DNA of 64,000 nucleotides from Endothia cerciana (Eukaryota; Ascomycota; Sordariomycetes; Diaporthales; Cryphonectriaceae): assembly GCA_026119935.1 (NCBI GenBank), contig JALRMH010000013.1:310001-374000 (forward strand). The letters run 5' to 3'. Under the pieces are notes generated by a model that saw only the letters and a program-made list of their open reading frames with translations, did no database searches and was not told the origin of the DNA. Positions 1-11,809 of this stretch are shown here, piece after piece. Both the position numbers and the translations under genes were made by a program. Positions within the stretch are counted from its first letter, which is position 1. Each line of letters opens with the position of its first letter.

Positions 1-1296
1 TGGCTGCCATACAAACACAACCAAGCCGCACCACCTAGAACGTTGGAACACACAGCTTTCATTCAACGTCAAGTAAGACAGACGTCTCCTTGCTTGGAAC
101 CTGATCCACTTCTCCAGTATCAGTACATGACAACAGCCCTCCTCCTTTGTTGTTATCATTAGTCCTCGGACTCGCCTTCTCCGGTTCTAACCTTTACGCA
201 CACCCAGCTGAGCTTTCCTGCGACTACTTTACGCGTCCAGGCGCCCTCTCTGAGGACTAGGACACACGAGATGCCTCAGACAGCACCAGACGCTACAAGT
301 GGTCAAGGACTGCATCATGGTCGCGAGCCCCAATCCCAGTCGTCCTGTCGGCAGGAAGACTCGTACGGACGACCGCGACGATGTGTGCAAGAAAAAGAAT
401 ACTTACAACCAGACAAGCAACATCACGGTAAGGGAAATGCGGAAGATTCCACTGAATACTTCTGAAACCCGACAGTCGATATTTGAGTCCATGCAAGCAG
501 GGCATGCATGCCTCAGGCCCCGGATCCTCTGTCATAGTTGTGTGCATGTAATTGAAAACAGTGATGAGGTTTTCCACATCCACATCGTAAAGATTGACGG
601 CGTACGGCGAAAGAGTAACATTCTTTCCGGACCCCCCATTCGAAGTCATGCACACCGCCTCTGCTCTGCAGCTTGTACGAAATAGGGGTGGACAATGAGG
701 CCGGATGACACCCTGGCCGGTTTTCAATATCGATATCAAGCATCACAGTCACGATTTTGATGATGCCCAGCTGGAATTCGCTGCAGATAAGCTGCTGGCA
801 TCACTCTTTTATATAGAGTTGGGGGGGGTATGTCGGCTTTGTTTCACGAGGGGCGGTGCCATCCGTCTGATGATGAAGAGCTACCCACCACCAGGGTGTG
901 ATCTCGCGAACTTGGCCATGTCATGTGTATGCGCATAACTGGTGCCCGGATAAGGTATGGGGAGAATACCGAAGACCGCCCAGAACCTTGGGCTCCGTAA
1001 CATGAGAGCACGTCCGCGCGCCGGCAAACCCGGTTCCAAGGCATCCTTCACGCCCGGGTTGAGACCCCCTGAGATGTGATCAAGGTTATGTTCTGCCCTC
1101 TTGGGCCTATAGCCTGCAGACCAAGCAATTGCCCCCCTGTTTTGGGAGGTCCAGCAGCTATTCCGAACTGAACAGCACCTGAAAAACGTGACGGCCTCTG
1201 AGGAGGAGGGGGAACGGAGCACAATTGAGGTTTTAGGCGAGATGAAACGTCAGCTTCGTGATCTCCTGAGTCTAATTGCGGCCAGCGCTGACCGGG
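1..1296. other. No recognised gene
   Basis: Only short open frames occur (the longest about 148 codons, on the minus strand at 293-739), and none resembles a family I know. A frame on the plus strand from the ATG at 317 to 685 is the best candidate for a small gene, but it has no domain and no recognisable splice partners. The minus-strand retroelement fragment described below fades out near 1300. Confidence 0.4.
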
Positions 1297-2349
1297 CTAT
1301 CGAGATACGGTGCTGGTTAGGCCGAAGGGCATGGTTCTGGTATCTGTAGCGCCCATAGCGAGTCCTGGGTGCGGTTTTCCGTTCTTCCCCCTTGATTCGA
1401 GTTTGTGCGTAAGCTTTCCTGAAGGTCGCGCTGTAAACCGCCGTGCGCGTTGCAGTCGGCCTCGTAGCTGATGAGTGGCAGAGGATGTCGGTTTTTGATC
1501 GTGATGTCGTCGAGCCGCCTGTAGTCTACACAGGGGTCTCGGTTTACCATTTTTATCTGGTACGAAGAGGACTGGGCATCCTGCCGGTGATCGCGGAGGT
1601 TTGATACAAGCCTTCTTGAGGTTCCCGTCGAGGCGCGGTAGTTCTCCTGGAACGTCCAGGCGCGCCGCCACCAGCTTGTCCCGCGTGATCTCGCCGAGCA
1701 GCCGCAGCGCCCTCCTCGCCCTGTGGGTACTGGTCGCTGCCGAGAGCCGAAACCCGGGGTCGCCGTCGACGAGGTCCCCCGAGAGGACCCGTGCCAGGAG
1801 GTGCAGCTCGGATCGGGTCCTCAGCGGACGGCCCAGCAGCGCGACGGGGTGCTGGCTGAGCTGGTAGACGAGGTCCATGGCCTGTACGGCACGGCGCTTC
1901 TGGGCGCAGTGGGGGTGGCGGGTGCAGGGGGCAGCGCACGCGTCCTGGCGGGTGCAGTGGGAGTCGATCCAGAGGAAGCGGACGCCGGCGTGGTGCATGT
2001 AGCCGAGGACGCGGTCGAGGACGCAGTCCCGGACCGCCGAGGGCCGGAGACGGTCGTCATCCCAGCCCTGGACGCGGTACCCGCCGGCCTCGCCATCTTC
2101 GTGCTCCGAGGGCGCCCAGGTGTAGGACAGCGCGACATACTGTCGTTCGCAGAAGGCGTTGATGGACTTGCGGCGCAGCCGTGTGCCGTCGGGCCTGAGG
2201 CACCGGAGGTGGCTCGCGAAGGAGCGGGGCTTGAGGTGCTCTTGTTGGTTGCGCTCGCTGCCTATGTCGACAAGCTGCGAGACGACGGATGCGTGGTACC
2301 ACCGGCTGAGTTCGAGAAGGGACTGGCCCTTGTCATCGTTATCCGCCAT
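1297..2349 (-). pseudogene. HET-domain protein, truncated and fused to retroelement
   Basis: The 350-codon frame starts with a true ATG at 2349. Residues 71-77 (YVALSYT), about 105-135 (a VLGYMHHAGVRFLWIDSHC-like run) and 149-175 (a QKRRAVQAMDLVY-like run) are the conserved blocks of the HET (heterokaryon incompatibility) domain, which in fungi triggers cell death after fusion of unlike strains. After residue ~238 the protein stops resembling a HET protein: it reads into a Ty3/gypsy reverse-transcriptase start (SPAGCPVLFVPDKNGKPR, then after a frame change the CVDYR and TIKNR motifs, and finally MPFGLT back in frame). HET proteins normally run several hundred residues past the domain, so the native C-terminus has been lost. 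What I infer: insertion or recombination with a retrotransposon truncated the gene. Whether the chimeric frame is expressed is unknown. Confidence 0.7.
1305..1645 (-). mobile_element. Ty3/gypsy reverse-transcriptase fragment
   Basis: Seen on the minus strand: the LKKACIKPPRSPAGCPVLFV block at about 1620-1560, then CVDYRRLDDITIKNRHPLPL in another frame (about 1535-1475), then a MPFGLT block near 1330-1315. These are the consecutive N-terminal motifs of Ty3/gypsy reverse transcriptase. At least two frame changes and an internal deletion separate them, and no integrase, RNase H or LTR is found nearby, so this is a short dead relic. Confidence 0.75.
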
Positions 2350-5068
2350 TGGTGATGCTCTGGAGGGTGAGGGCTAACCCGGGGGACGGCGGCCTCGTGT
2401 CAGCAGCCGGAGGCTCTGACCTGCCAACACAGAGGAGGCTGTGAGTATGTACCCAGGAGGCGGAGGGACAACACAAGAAAAGTACTGCAGGTCAGCATAC
2501 CCCCACCTCAGGCCTACACCTGGCCAGCCACACCCTGTTCGGAGACGGGTGGCCAGGATACTACATCGTAACCTCCTGGTCCCAATACTGGAAACGCGTG
2601 TACGGCTCCGATGGTGGTCAATGCAAGTGTCACCAGCCGTGAGGCTTTACCTAGGTAGGATGAGTACTTAGGGGCTTAGACCGGCGGCTGGAGAGCTATG
2701 AAGGAGGCTGTCTAGGAGAATCCCGTCCCTCATATGTCCGGCTCTCTAGGCTGGCTGGATCGCTGGCGGGCCCAACGGCCCCACCAATACATACCTGCAG
2801 CCTGCAAAAAGCCGACACAAGAGACGTGGTAAATGGGGCTTGTTGCAGGCAAGCAAACAACCAACCGTTCCGTACTACATCTGCGTGGGGCCTTCGCCCT
2901 GCCATAGGTGCCAATAATGTGCGTCCTCTCGTGTGTGGTGGGGAGTGGATAGTCTCAGCCTTTCGCAGCAGGGCGTCATGCATCTTCTCGCAGGACCTCA
3001 CCTGCGACGACCCCGAGCGGAACAGTCACCATTGCCCACTTCAGAGGGTGTAAGGGGGGGGGGGGGGGTTGGTATGCAGAAAGTGTGCCAGGAGTCGAGC
3101 GGCGTGCCACCTCTCCGTCTCCACCGCCCTCTCCACCGCCCTCTCCATCGCCCTCTCCTCCGCCCTCTTCTGCGCCTGCATTGAAATCGAAGTCGGAAGG
3201 ATCTTCTTCTTCTGCTGCTGCTGCTGCTGCTGCTGATGTGGATGATGGGCAGAGGCGAGCTCTTCTAGTCGCGGTTCTGGCTGTAGTTGTCGATATCGAT
3301 CCGGTCGTCTCGTGCCCTTGGCCTGCCCAAAACCAGCCCCGGCCCCGGCCCAGCCGACATATCTGCCACGACGGTGCGGACTCTCGCCACGTGGGTTTGC
3401 GGGCGGTTTGATTCTCTCTGCATCTCGGTTCGGGGCAGGAGGTGGCAGGAGGTGGCCCCATGTCCGCAGCCCCTCACAGTGACCACATTTTCTGCGAGCA
3501 GGTCATTGTTGTGCATGCTTGCACTGGCAGCACCCCCAGTCCCATTCCCTGGAGGGGGGGGGGAAGGGGTTCGTCCTTCTCGGGCATGGTTGGGAAGGTG
3601 ATCGAGGTGCATCGTGGCTGATCGTGCGCGGTGTAAATGTGACAGTCGGTTGTCTGCTCTTTGGTGGTGCTGCGAGGGTAGGCAGTGTGACGGCATGGCT
3701 GTGGCAGGCAGGTGGGGTGGCCTCCCTACTACGGCGGGGCCACCTTATCGATAAGGCCCCAACCCCGCCGTTAGCCTCCTCCAGGGAGCTGAACAAGCGA
3801 CTGAACAAGCGACCTGGTACCATCGTCGAAGAGAGGTCGCGCTCCCACCTGGATGTCTTCCCCAGGGACCAACGCCTGGGGCGCCAGCTACCCCGTGGTC
3901 CCTGGCCAGGTCATCATCGGCAACGACGTCAGGCGGTTGGGCCGTCGGCGGCCGTATCGGTGGCGCCTGGCATGGTGGCCACGAACGGCACCGGCGCCCC
4001 AGCACGTCTCTGGTCTTCCTCCCTCCCTCCCCAGCACCTCATGATGCGCGGCGTGTCGGTCCAGGTATGGCCCACCTGCACCGCGCACCAGTGCGAGAGG
4101 GCGGTCGACTTTGCGCACCTTGAACGGCGTGGCCTCTGGGGTGCAGACGTGGCGCGCTGGCCAAGTCCCAGGAGACCTCCGGTACGTCTTCTTTTTTTTC
4201 CTTTTTTTTCTTTCTGTGCCCCCCTCCCCTGAGGCTGGTTGGTTGTTGACAGCTAACACCTTCTTATCCCAGACGCCATGCTGAGCGGCAAGGTTCGCTA
4301 CCGGCCCTGTCATCCATCACCTTTCAGGATCTCTGGCGCCGGGCTCTGGCAAGATCTCACAAGGCTCTTTCTTAGGCGCCCCTGCCCTGGGTACCAAGAA
4401 TGTTCTGGTGGTGCTTCTGGTCGTAAAGGTATCTAGGGTCTAAGACAGGATCCTACAAGCCTATCTGGGCGTCTACAGGGCCGGCGCTGGCGTTGCCCCC
4501 CCCCCCCCCCCAACGCTTCCTATGTATCGGGCATCTATGGCGTAAAGCGCACAGGTGGTGACGCTTGGTACCCACCACCGCGTGCGCTTGTCGAGACGGT
4601 CTCTTCAGCCCGCGGTCTCGATGTCTGTCTAATCCCTCTAGGTGTGTTACAGGAGGCGGCCGGTGCTTGGGCTAGAGCGACGCAGGTTAGGTGCACGCTA
4701 CAGAAGGACGGCTGATGAGCCTTGGCCATTCCGGATCCGGGTATTGTAACCCGCAGCCCATCGGCTTCCACAGGCTCAAGGAGGAAGGGGGAAGGACAGA
4801 AGAATGTTGGCGCTGCCCTCATGCCAGCCCAGATCGAAGCTATGCTCCCTGGGCCGCCAGCTGAGACATGCTGCGCACACGCCGCCTGGGCTGGTTGATA
4901 TATCCCGTGCCCCCCTCCCTCTCCCACACCCAGACTGTTGCGGAAAGAAAAAAAGAAAAAAAAGGTCATAACCAGTCCGCTGCACTGGCTAGAATCCTTA
5001 TATCTCGTCACACAGGCCCACACTCGTCTCTCCCTCCCACCTCAGTCCCCGTACCAGGCTGTTCCGCG
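2350..5068. other. GC-rich stretch without a recognised gene
   Basis: Several overlapping frames up to 237 codons occur on both strands (for example 3519-4232, +), but they are low-complexity or proline/serine/glycine-rich and carry no recognisable domain. The stretch holds a 15-base G tract (3054-3068), CT-rich (CCGCCCTCTCC)-like repeats at 3120-3170, a (CTG)n run at about 3212-3236 and a 17-base C tract (4496-4512). The last few hundred bases are probably the promoter and leader of the Zn2Cys6 gene that follows. Confidence 0.4.
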
Positions 5069-5185
5069 ATGGAGCCGTGGTACACCTCGGCCCCCGATAC
5101 CGGCCCCGTCCCGGCTGTGAACCAACAGCCGGGCAGCGACGGCGGAAGAGCAGGCTCAAGGCCTGAGAGCAGCGGTGGCAGCAGC

Positions 5186-5218
<33 letters not shown>

Positions 5219-8200
5219 CAGCAGCTGCCCGTGGCCGGGGATGACGGCGCGGAGAGCATGCCTCAGGCATGTAATCCGTGCCGGCGCCGCGGGGTCCGCT
5301 GCGACGGCGCCCATCCGCGGTGTGCCAGATGTAACATAATGAGACTCAGGTGCGATTATTCGGGCCCGTCCACGCCGCCGCTGCTCACAGGGGCCGACAT
5401 GACGCTGCTCCTCCTCGATGTCCACCACCAGTTGGGTCGGTGGCCCTCTTGTCTCCCTGTCGTTTCTGCCCTCCGCACCGCACCGCGGCGAGCCCGTCCT
5501 CCCCTTGCTGACGTGCCCGTCTGCAGACCAAGCAGAAAACCGACAGGCCGGCGCCTCCGGAAGCTCCAGGTCTCCGGCGGGCGGGGCCGGACAGCCCAAC
5601 ACCAACATCCCCCCCTGGGAGGTGTCCGAGCCCTCGTCGATCTTCTGGCGGCCGTCGACGCCGACGGGATTGCCCCCCGCCCAGACCCTCGCAGACGGCC
5701 CCATGCTGGCCGGGGAGTCCATTCACCCGCCCCTGGACCTCCTGCAGGGCATGCCAGATGCAGCACTGCTGGACGACTGGTGAGTTCTTGGCCGTGCCAC
5801 CGCCCCTGCGGGAGCTCTCAGCAGCGGCCCCCGGGCCCTGACTCTGACGATGGTGCACAGGTTAAACCTGAACGAGAATCACGACGCCCCAGACGCCGAC
5901 TTCAGCATGATGGACCTCGACCCGGCTGATCTCTCGCTTTTCATGATACCCACAGCAGCCGACCCCCCCGACCTGTTCGCGCCCCAGGGCGAGCCAGGCC
6001 TGCCGCCGCCTACCAACACGAACAGCGAGGCGTGGACCGGCGCCTGGCCGCCGGGCCTGCTGCCGCCCACTAACATGAACAGCGAGGCGGGGGCTGGGGA
6101 CTGGCCGCAGGGCCTGTCGCCGCCCACCAACACGAACAGCGAGGCGTGGACCGGCGCCTGGCCGCCGGGCCTGCCGCCGCCCACCAACACGAACAGCGAG
6201 GCGGGGACCGAGGACTGGCCGCAGGGCCTGTCGCCGCCCCCCAACACGAACAGCAAGGCGAGGGCTATGAAAAGGGCGCCGGGCCTGCCGCCTTTCATCA
6301 ACATGAACAGCGAGGCGGGGGCCATGAAAAGGGCGCCGGGCCTGTCGCCGCCCACCAACACGAACAGCAAGGCGAGGGCTATGAAAAGGGCGACGGGCCT
6401 GCCGCATTTCATCAACATGAACAGCGAGGCGGGGGCCATGAAAAGGGCGCCGGGCCTGTCGCCGCCCACCAACACGAACAGCAAGGCGAGGGTCATGAAA
6501 AGGGCGCCGGGCCTATCGCCGCCCACCAACACGAACAGCAAGGCGAGGGCTATGAAAAGGGCGCCGGGCCTATCGCCGCCCACCAACACGAACAGCAAGG
6601 CGAGGGCTATAAAAAGAGCGCCGGGCCTGCCGCCTCTTATCAACATGAACAGCGAGGCGGGGGCTATGAAAAGGGCGCCGGGCCTGCCGCCGCTCATCAA
6701 CATGAACAGCGAGGCAGGGGCCAGGGACATAGTGCCAGGCCCACCGCCGCTTATCGACACAGACAGCGGGGAGGGGACCGAGGACAGGGCGCCGGGCGAC
6801 ATAGTAGACGTCCACGCTGCCTTCGAACCACTGTAAGCCGGCCTGCCCTAGGGCCTGGCCTGCCCCAACTACTACTAAAGACCCTCTCCCCTCCCTGGCT
6901 GACTACATGTACGCGAGCAGGCGCGATATTTACTTCGACGTCTTCAGCCCTGTCCTCCCTATGGTCCACCGCCGGCGCCTCCGCGACCAGCTCAGCCTGG
7001 CCCCGGGCTTCGTGCCCGCCCAGGCGCTCGCCCACGCCATAGCCAGCCTGGGCTCCCTGTGGCGCGGGCTGCTGCCCGAGAAGCAGCCTGCTGCCGGGGC
7101 CCCCACCTCCTCCATCATGACGATCAACACCGACACCCTATACAGCCAGGCACGGGCGCTGGTAGATATGTGCGAGCCCGAGGACAGGAGTTCGGGGCGG
7201 CCTAGCATCGACAAGCTGCAGGCCTGCATCCTGCTAGGCATCTACGAGCTCCAGCGGCCTAACCTGGCCAGCACGTGGTTGACTATCAGCCGTGCCACCC
7301 GCCTGGCTAGGCTGATGAGGCTGGAGCAGACCGACCTAGACTTCAACGCCTCCCAGGCGCGAGGCGCGGCCGACCCCTGCCCCGGTATAAGCTATACCCT
7401 GCCGATGTCCCTGCCGGGGCCAGACTGCCCATTCAACGCCGAGGAGAAGCGGCGCACCTTCTGGCACATGTACGTGCTGGATGCACTTGCGAGTATGAAG
7501 TCTAAATTTGCGCCGGCCGTGACCGAGGTAGGTGCAGGGCTTCCCCACTCCCCCCCCCCCCCCCTTCTCCCATATAGAAACAGGAAGGGCGAGGCTTACC
7601 GGGTCCTTGCAGATTGTGCTCCGCCTCCCCTGTGCCGGCGAGCTCGACATGATCGACGAGGTGCCCGTGATGCCCACCCTCCAGGAGGTTCTCGATACCC
7701 CTGAGGACCATCAGCTGCCGCCCTTCGCCGGCACTATCATCATGGCCGCTATATACCGGCGGGTCTTCGGGCATCTCCAGTGGTCGCTCAAGGACGGGGC
7801 CTATGCCTTCTGGACCAACCACTACCGCATCAACACGCTGATAAGACGGTGCCGGACAGGCTGCCTGGCCCCCTACCTGCAGATGCCCAGCGGCAGCGGT
7901 ACCCGCCACGACGCCCTCTCCCCGCTCACGGGTATCAACCTCATGGGCGAGGAGATCGTCCTGACCCACCTGGCCATGACCAGGACCGACAGGGAGAGGC
8001 TGTCGGACGCCGTCAGGGCCGAGGCCATGTCGCGGTTCACAGCGGCGTCGACACGCCTACAGGCGGCCCTGTCGGCTATCGACAGCAGCGGCAACCACCA
8101 CGCCGAGGCGTTCCGGCTCGCCGGGCCGCTGCTTACGTGTGCCATCAACGCGGCCCTCCGGGGGCATCTGTGGCTGCTGATGCACCAGCCGGACCCGGCC

Positions 8201-8323
8201 GGCGCCGCGGGACAGCTGCACACCCTCAGACTCCTATCGAGCACCATGCGCAGGCTCATAAGGTTAGAGCACCTCGACCTGCAGCTGCTGGGGGTTATAG
8301 ACGGGAAGCTGGCCACAGGGTAA
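5069..8323 (+). CDS. Zn2Cys6 fungal transcription factor with repeat domain
   Basis: Likely a nuclear DNA-binding regulator. The model joins 5069-5435, 5527-5779, 5861-6832, 6921-7527 and 7613-8323, which keeps one frame for 969 aa. Introns 2-4 have clear sites (GTGAGT, GTAAGC, GTAGGT donors; branch CTGAC; CAG acceptors); the first donor (GTCGGT at 5436) is the phase-compatible best guess. The Zn2Cys6 cluster has Cys68, 71, 78, 85, 88 and 95 with 2-6-6-2-6 spacing, just after an 11-Gly run. Residues 253-518 are fourteen 19-residue repeats. From residue ~532 the fungal transcription-factor middle domain begins (YFDVFSPVLPMVHR), continuing through an EEKRRTFWHMYVLD block, as in Gal4-type regulators. 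The start is the ATG at 5069, nearest upstream of the cluster; an upstream in-frame ATG at 4868 is less likely. Targets are unknown. The repeat block between DNA-binding and middle domains is unusual for the family. Confidence 0.85.
5997..6794 (+). repeat. 57-bp coding minisatellite, 14 units
   Basis: Fourteen consecutive 57-base units (19 codons each) encode variants of GLPPPTNTNSEA followed by a variable seven-residue tail (WTGAWPP, GAGDWPQ, RAMKRAP and others). Two unit subtypes, PTNTNS and FINMNS/LINMNS, alternate in the middle, suggesting duplication of two-unit blocks. Unit length is a multiple of three, so copy-number change keeps the transcription-factor frame. The array is also free of stops in other frames on both strands. 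Confidence 0.95.
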
Positions 8324-9260
8324 AGTAAAGGAAAGGCCGGGTGGGCGGGTGGGCGCGTGTGTGCACGTCGCCCGGGCCGGGCCCTCGGGTTGAGACCTCG
8401 CGTCATACATGTTTTTAGTCCTTTATAATCCTTCCTGTAGTCAATAGCCGGGATGGCCATCAGCCATGGGACAATTTAGTAGCCGGTGGCTCGTTGGCCC
8501 TCTCGGACCAGTTGGTTTGGTTCTATGGAGAGGGCTCCAGATGCGAGGGGAGGCCATAGTCTGCTGAATAAACGGAGTGGAAGAAGCTTGATTCTCTCCA
8601 ACTGCGGGGGCCCCTCCTCCAAGGGAAGCCAGAAGGCTGTTTATATGTAACTTATTCCCAGATTCTCCGGTCCAGGGCCTTCTCGGCCAGGCGGTCCTGA
8701 TACTCCCTGCTGAGACCAGAATGGGATTCACTGTAAGACCAGAGGCTATATCTAGCCACTCTCTGGCCCCTTTCGATAGTTAGGCTTCTGCTCTTACAGA
8801 CAGACCCAATACGAATAGAAACAATACTGTCTACAGATGCAGTACTGCTTCCGACGTGAAGAAAGACCTACCGACAGAAGGGGTATATGTATTTCTCGAA
8901 CCTCATTGTACAAAAGCGATCCCGAGCCCTCGAGCTGTCGTCGATACGGTTAAGCTAGGCCGCTCTCGAACCAGGCCCCCCCCCCCAATGCCCCTCAACG
9001 CCCTGGGCCCTTATCCAGGCGGCCACCTCTTTAAAGCAAAGAATGCCAGGTGTGCGAATTAGCATTTTTGTGTATAGATATATTGATCTCTTCCCCTCTG
9101 TGAGGAGAGAGGGCCAGAGACAAGCTACAAATATATATATGGACGGCTGTTTTATACCCTTCCGTCAGTGTGCATCACGTCTCAGGCCAACGGAACAGGC
9201 ATATCTGCCCACCCTGTCACGTCTGCCGGAGCACATAATCCCTACTAAGCCCACCTCGCG
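8324..9260. other. Intergenic, with one LTR-like fragment
   Basis: No gene recognised. It contains the dispersed repeat at 8562-8736 (listed separately) and an 11-base C tract at 8976-8986. Confidence 0.4.
8562..8736 (+). repeat. Dispersed LTR-like repeat, copy A
   Basis: This stretch matches 36235-36389 in the same orientation: both begin TGAATAAACG(G)AGTGGAAG, continue with AAGCTTGATTC, CTATTCCCAGATTCT-type blocks and end at CTGAGACCAGAAT. Divergence is moderate with several small indels. The sequence type (end of a transcript-like GC-poor block with no coding capacity) suggests a solo LTR fragment of an old retrotransposon, but no element body or target duplication is visible. Confidence 0.6.
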
Positions 9261-10260
9261 ATGAACCCCGACTCCAGCATTTTTATCTGGCACCGATTTG
9301 AACCCAACACCAGTCGCCTCATCAAGACCCCCGGTTGTCGAGAACCACTCGACAACCCAACCCCAACAATGGAACACACCCCTCCACAACCACCTGTCGG
9401 GCTAGGGGTAAGACCTGCCACGCCCAAGATGGGTGGGTTGAAGCATCTGCAGCGGCTCTTGGGATCTCGGCAAGACAGCATCCTGTCAGCCGACGACGCC
9501 ATCTTCGTATCGGTCGGTCTCGAGTTCGACGAGGACTACTAAACAACCTACATCCCGGCGCTGGGAAGCCCGTTATCAAGCAACTTGGCTTCGCAAGACT
9601 CGGCACCCGAGATATCCGCTCCTATACCTGCAAGAGGCAACTTAAGCGGTCACATCTCAGCCTACGCCTTTGAGATCAAGGAGACACGAAAGTCAAGGAA
9701 AAAGAGGGGGGGGGGGGAAAAAAAGACTAGATATCAGCGGCCTTGCGTTTTCGCCCAGACGCAATCCATTTCCCCGGGAGAAGTGCTGCATATCATCCGC
9801 CAGAACCTATGCTTTCCATGTCAACCAGATCAAAGCTCCGGGGGGGATGGTCAGCTGCGAAATATTGTCCTGGTTGGCCGTTTGCATAGGTAGATGGATT
9901 TAAAGATTCTACGCCTTCTAGGTACGTATATCTCTGGCATGGCACCGATACTGGCTATTATTGATACCCATACTACATCTCGCTATGTCCTCTCCCGCCC
10001 TATCATCCAAATATCCTTCCCAGCCCCAGACAACAACTTCAATCTGCCTGGGGTTCTACGTCAGATGGGGAATAATCCCAACCAGTCAGAGTTCCATTCC
10101 ATTAATGCTGGCAATGATGCGGTATGTTCGCTTTACGCTATGCTCCTTGTAGCTGTCAAGGATGGAAAGGCTCGGGAAGCCGGACTCAGCTCTTGTGGAA
10201 CGGGACAGCCTCGAGAAGATTGGCCAAGCCCTGTGGACAAGGTAGCCGGGGGGGGGGGGG
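9261..10260 (+). pseudogene. Decayed Gfd2/YDR514C-like (RNase H fold) gene
   Basis: Consecutive blocks of one protein are spread over two frames. 9420-9538 gives KHLQRLLG then SADDAIFVSVGLEFDED (start of the nuclease-like fold); 9562-9621, in another frame, gives KPVIKQLGFARLGTRDIRS; 9650-9890 gives YAFEIK, CVFAQTQSISPGEVL and RNIVLVG; 9894-10170 gives DLKILRLLG, APILAIIDTH and the hallmark FHSINAGNDAVCSLYAM near the C-terminus. This order matches Gfd2/YDR514C-like C-terminal domains, an RNase H-like fold common in fungi. Breaks: TAA at about 9540, two frame changes around 9560 and 9630, TAG at 9891, plus a 12-base G tract (9706-9717) and a 14-base G tract at 10248-10261 near the end. The gene cannot be translated as it stands unless unusual splicing removes these. 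Confidence 0.7.
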
Positions 10261-10301
10261 GAGTAGGGCAGGTATTTCAGGCCGGTCCCGTACCTCGCTA
10301 G

Positions 10302-11592
10302 CCTTCTGTTGCTGTCCTTTGTCCCCCTACAACAACAAAGCACGCTTGGGTCGACGGGGGCCCCTGCCCCATTGCTCCGGCGTTGGGGCGAGATTCTGGC
10401 CCAGTATGGTGTGGAATGCGGTAGTCCTCCGAGAAGCCCGGGTCCCTGCTCGCCATGAAGGCCAGCACGGTGAACACGAGGGCCACTTGTCAACATTGGG
10501 GCAGTTCAGCAGATGACTGCTATGGTGTCAACCTTGGCCGCCAGAAAAGAAGTCACCGAAGTTCCTTGGGAATCCACTTCTACTCTACTCTCTAGACAAC
10601 AAGTGTAAGACTTCCGATATTGTTGCAGCTGGGGTGGGCCGGAAATGGGATGGACCAGTGGCCTGCCAAGAGCCAGATCGTAAGATCTATCCCGATCTCC
10701 ACGGGCATGCAGACAGACAGACGGTCGAGTTCCATCGGCACCAGGGAACATGGGAGGAGGTCAGGGGAGGACTAGCCCGGTCGAGGGCCCCTTTGTCGCC
10801 ATCCCGCTTTGGCGAAGACGATCTCAGAAAGTCTAGACGGGCTGGTGCGTGCGCCGTGAAAGAACGACAGGTCACTAGATGGGTGATCCCGCCGATCATC
10901 CTTGGGGCCGGTTGGCGACCCTAGGCGTGTTAGCCTCGACCTTTTGACTTGACAGATACGCTTGTGCTGGCCAATCCCGCCCTGTATTGCGGTGCCCACC
11001 TCCCAGGCCTTGGCCGGGAGTGGTATGGCCTACATTAAACCACCCTTTTTCATGCTCTTATGTTTTGATATCTCCAAACCCTTTCCGTTCTATGCCTACG
11101 AAGCCGCTTGGTCCTTGCGTCTAGCCCTGGCGCCCAACCGGAATATATTATGACTCGGGTCAACAACGCCTTCGCACACTAACAGGACGACGTCGAGACG
11201 GTCCGGCAAGGCCGCTGCAGCGCCCCGGAACGGGATGGGCTGTGGCCAGTGCGGTGGTCGAGCAAATTAATTATGTACTAACAAGGCTGCCAGTGCCGGA
11301 TCCAGCCGACTAGACACCGAAAGAGTCCGCCGGCTCTGCAGCTGAAGTTGATTATGACGAGCACATAGGCGGGTAACAAAGGAGTGTCAGGAGATGATCA
11401 ACCACCACAAGAGCTTTCATGCCCGAACTAAGGAAACGAACTTCACGAGCAAAGCTGTCGATGACATCGAGCGTCAGGCCCGAGAGCGTTCCCCCGGCCG
11501 TTTCCTCGACCCACGCCGCCCCATCAGCTGTAACGGTAAGTTCTAGACTGCTCTGGACTGGCGCACCATCTAGATCTTCCGTCATTCTGCTT
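10302..11592. other. No recognised gene
   Basis: Short frames only (up to 96 codons). A minus-strand frame at 11352-11630 (92 codons) has no recognisable domain. Confidence 0.35.
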
Positions 11593-11809
11593 TCAGTCAG
11601 GCCCTTCCGGCTCTGTCTGTCTACCATCACGTAGTTGGACTTTGACCATCGGACTTGGACGTGTGTCAGTCAGGTCCTTCCGGCTCTGGCTGTATACTAT
11701 CACGTAGTTGAACTTTGACCATCGGACTTGACATGTGTCAGTCAGGTCCTTTCGGCTCTGTCTGTATACTGTTACATAGTTGAACTTTGACCATCGGACT
11801 TGACGTGTG
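11593..11809 (+). repeat. 72-73-bp tandem repeat, 3 copies
   Basis: Three head-to-tail units begin at 11593, 11666 and 11738. Each runs from TCAGTCAGG(C/T)CC through CGGCTCTG, CACGTAGTTG and ACTTTGACCATCGGACTTG. Copies differ by a few substitutions, nearly all C/T or G/A. The array ends about 290 bases before the ATG of the kinase-like gene at 12098, so it lies in that gene's promoter region; any regulatory role is speculation. Confidence 0.9.

Noticed and set aside
1120..1347. Plus-strand coiled-coil-like frame (LFWEVQQLFRTEQ...)
   Set aside because: Short, without ATG, and partly antisense to the reverse-transcriptase fragment; no supporting family.
3350..3480. Possible retroviral-type zinc knuckle on the minus strand
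   Set aside because: CGHC-like residues occur but the CCHC spacing is wrong and the frame is broken.
5879..6802. 307-codon minus-strand ORF across the minisatellite
   Set aside because: It is the antisense of the 57-bp repeat; the plus-strand exon fits the five-exon transcription-factor model and splice phases.
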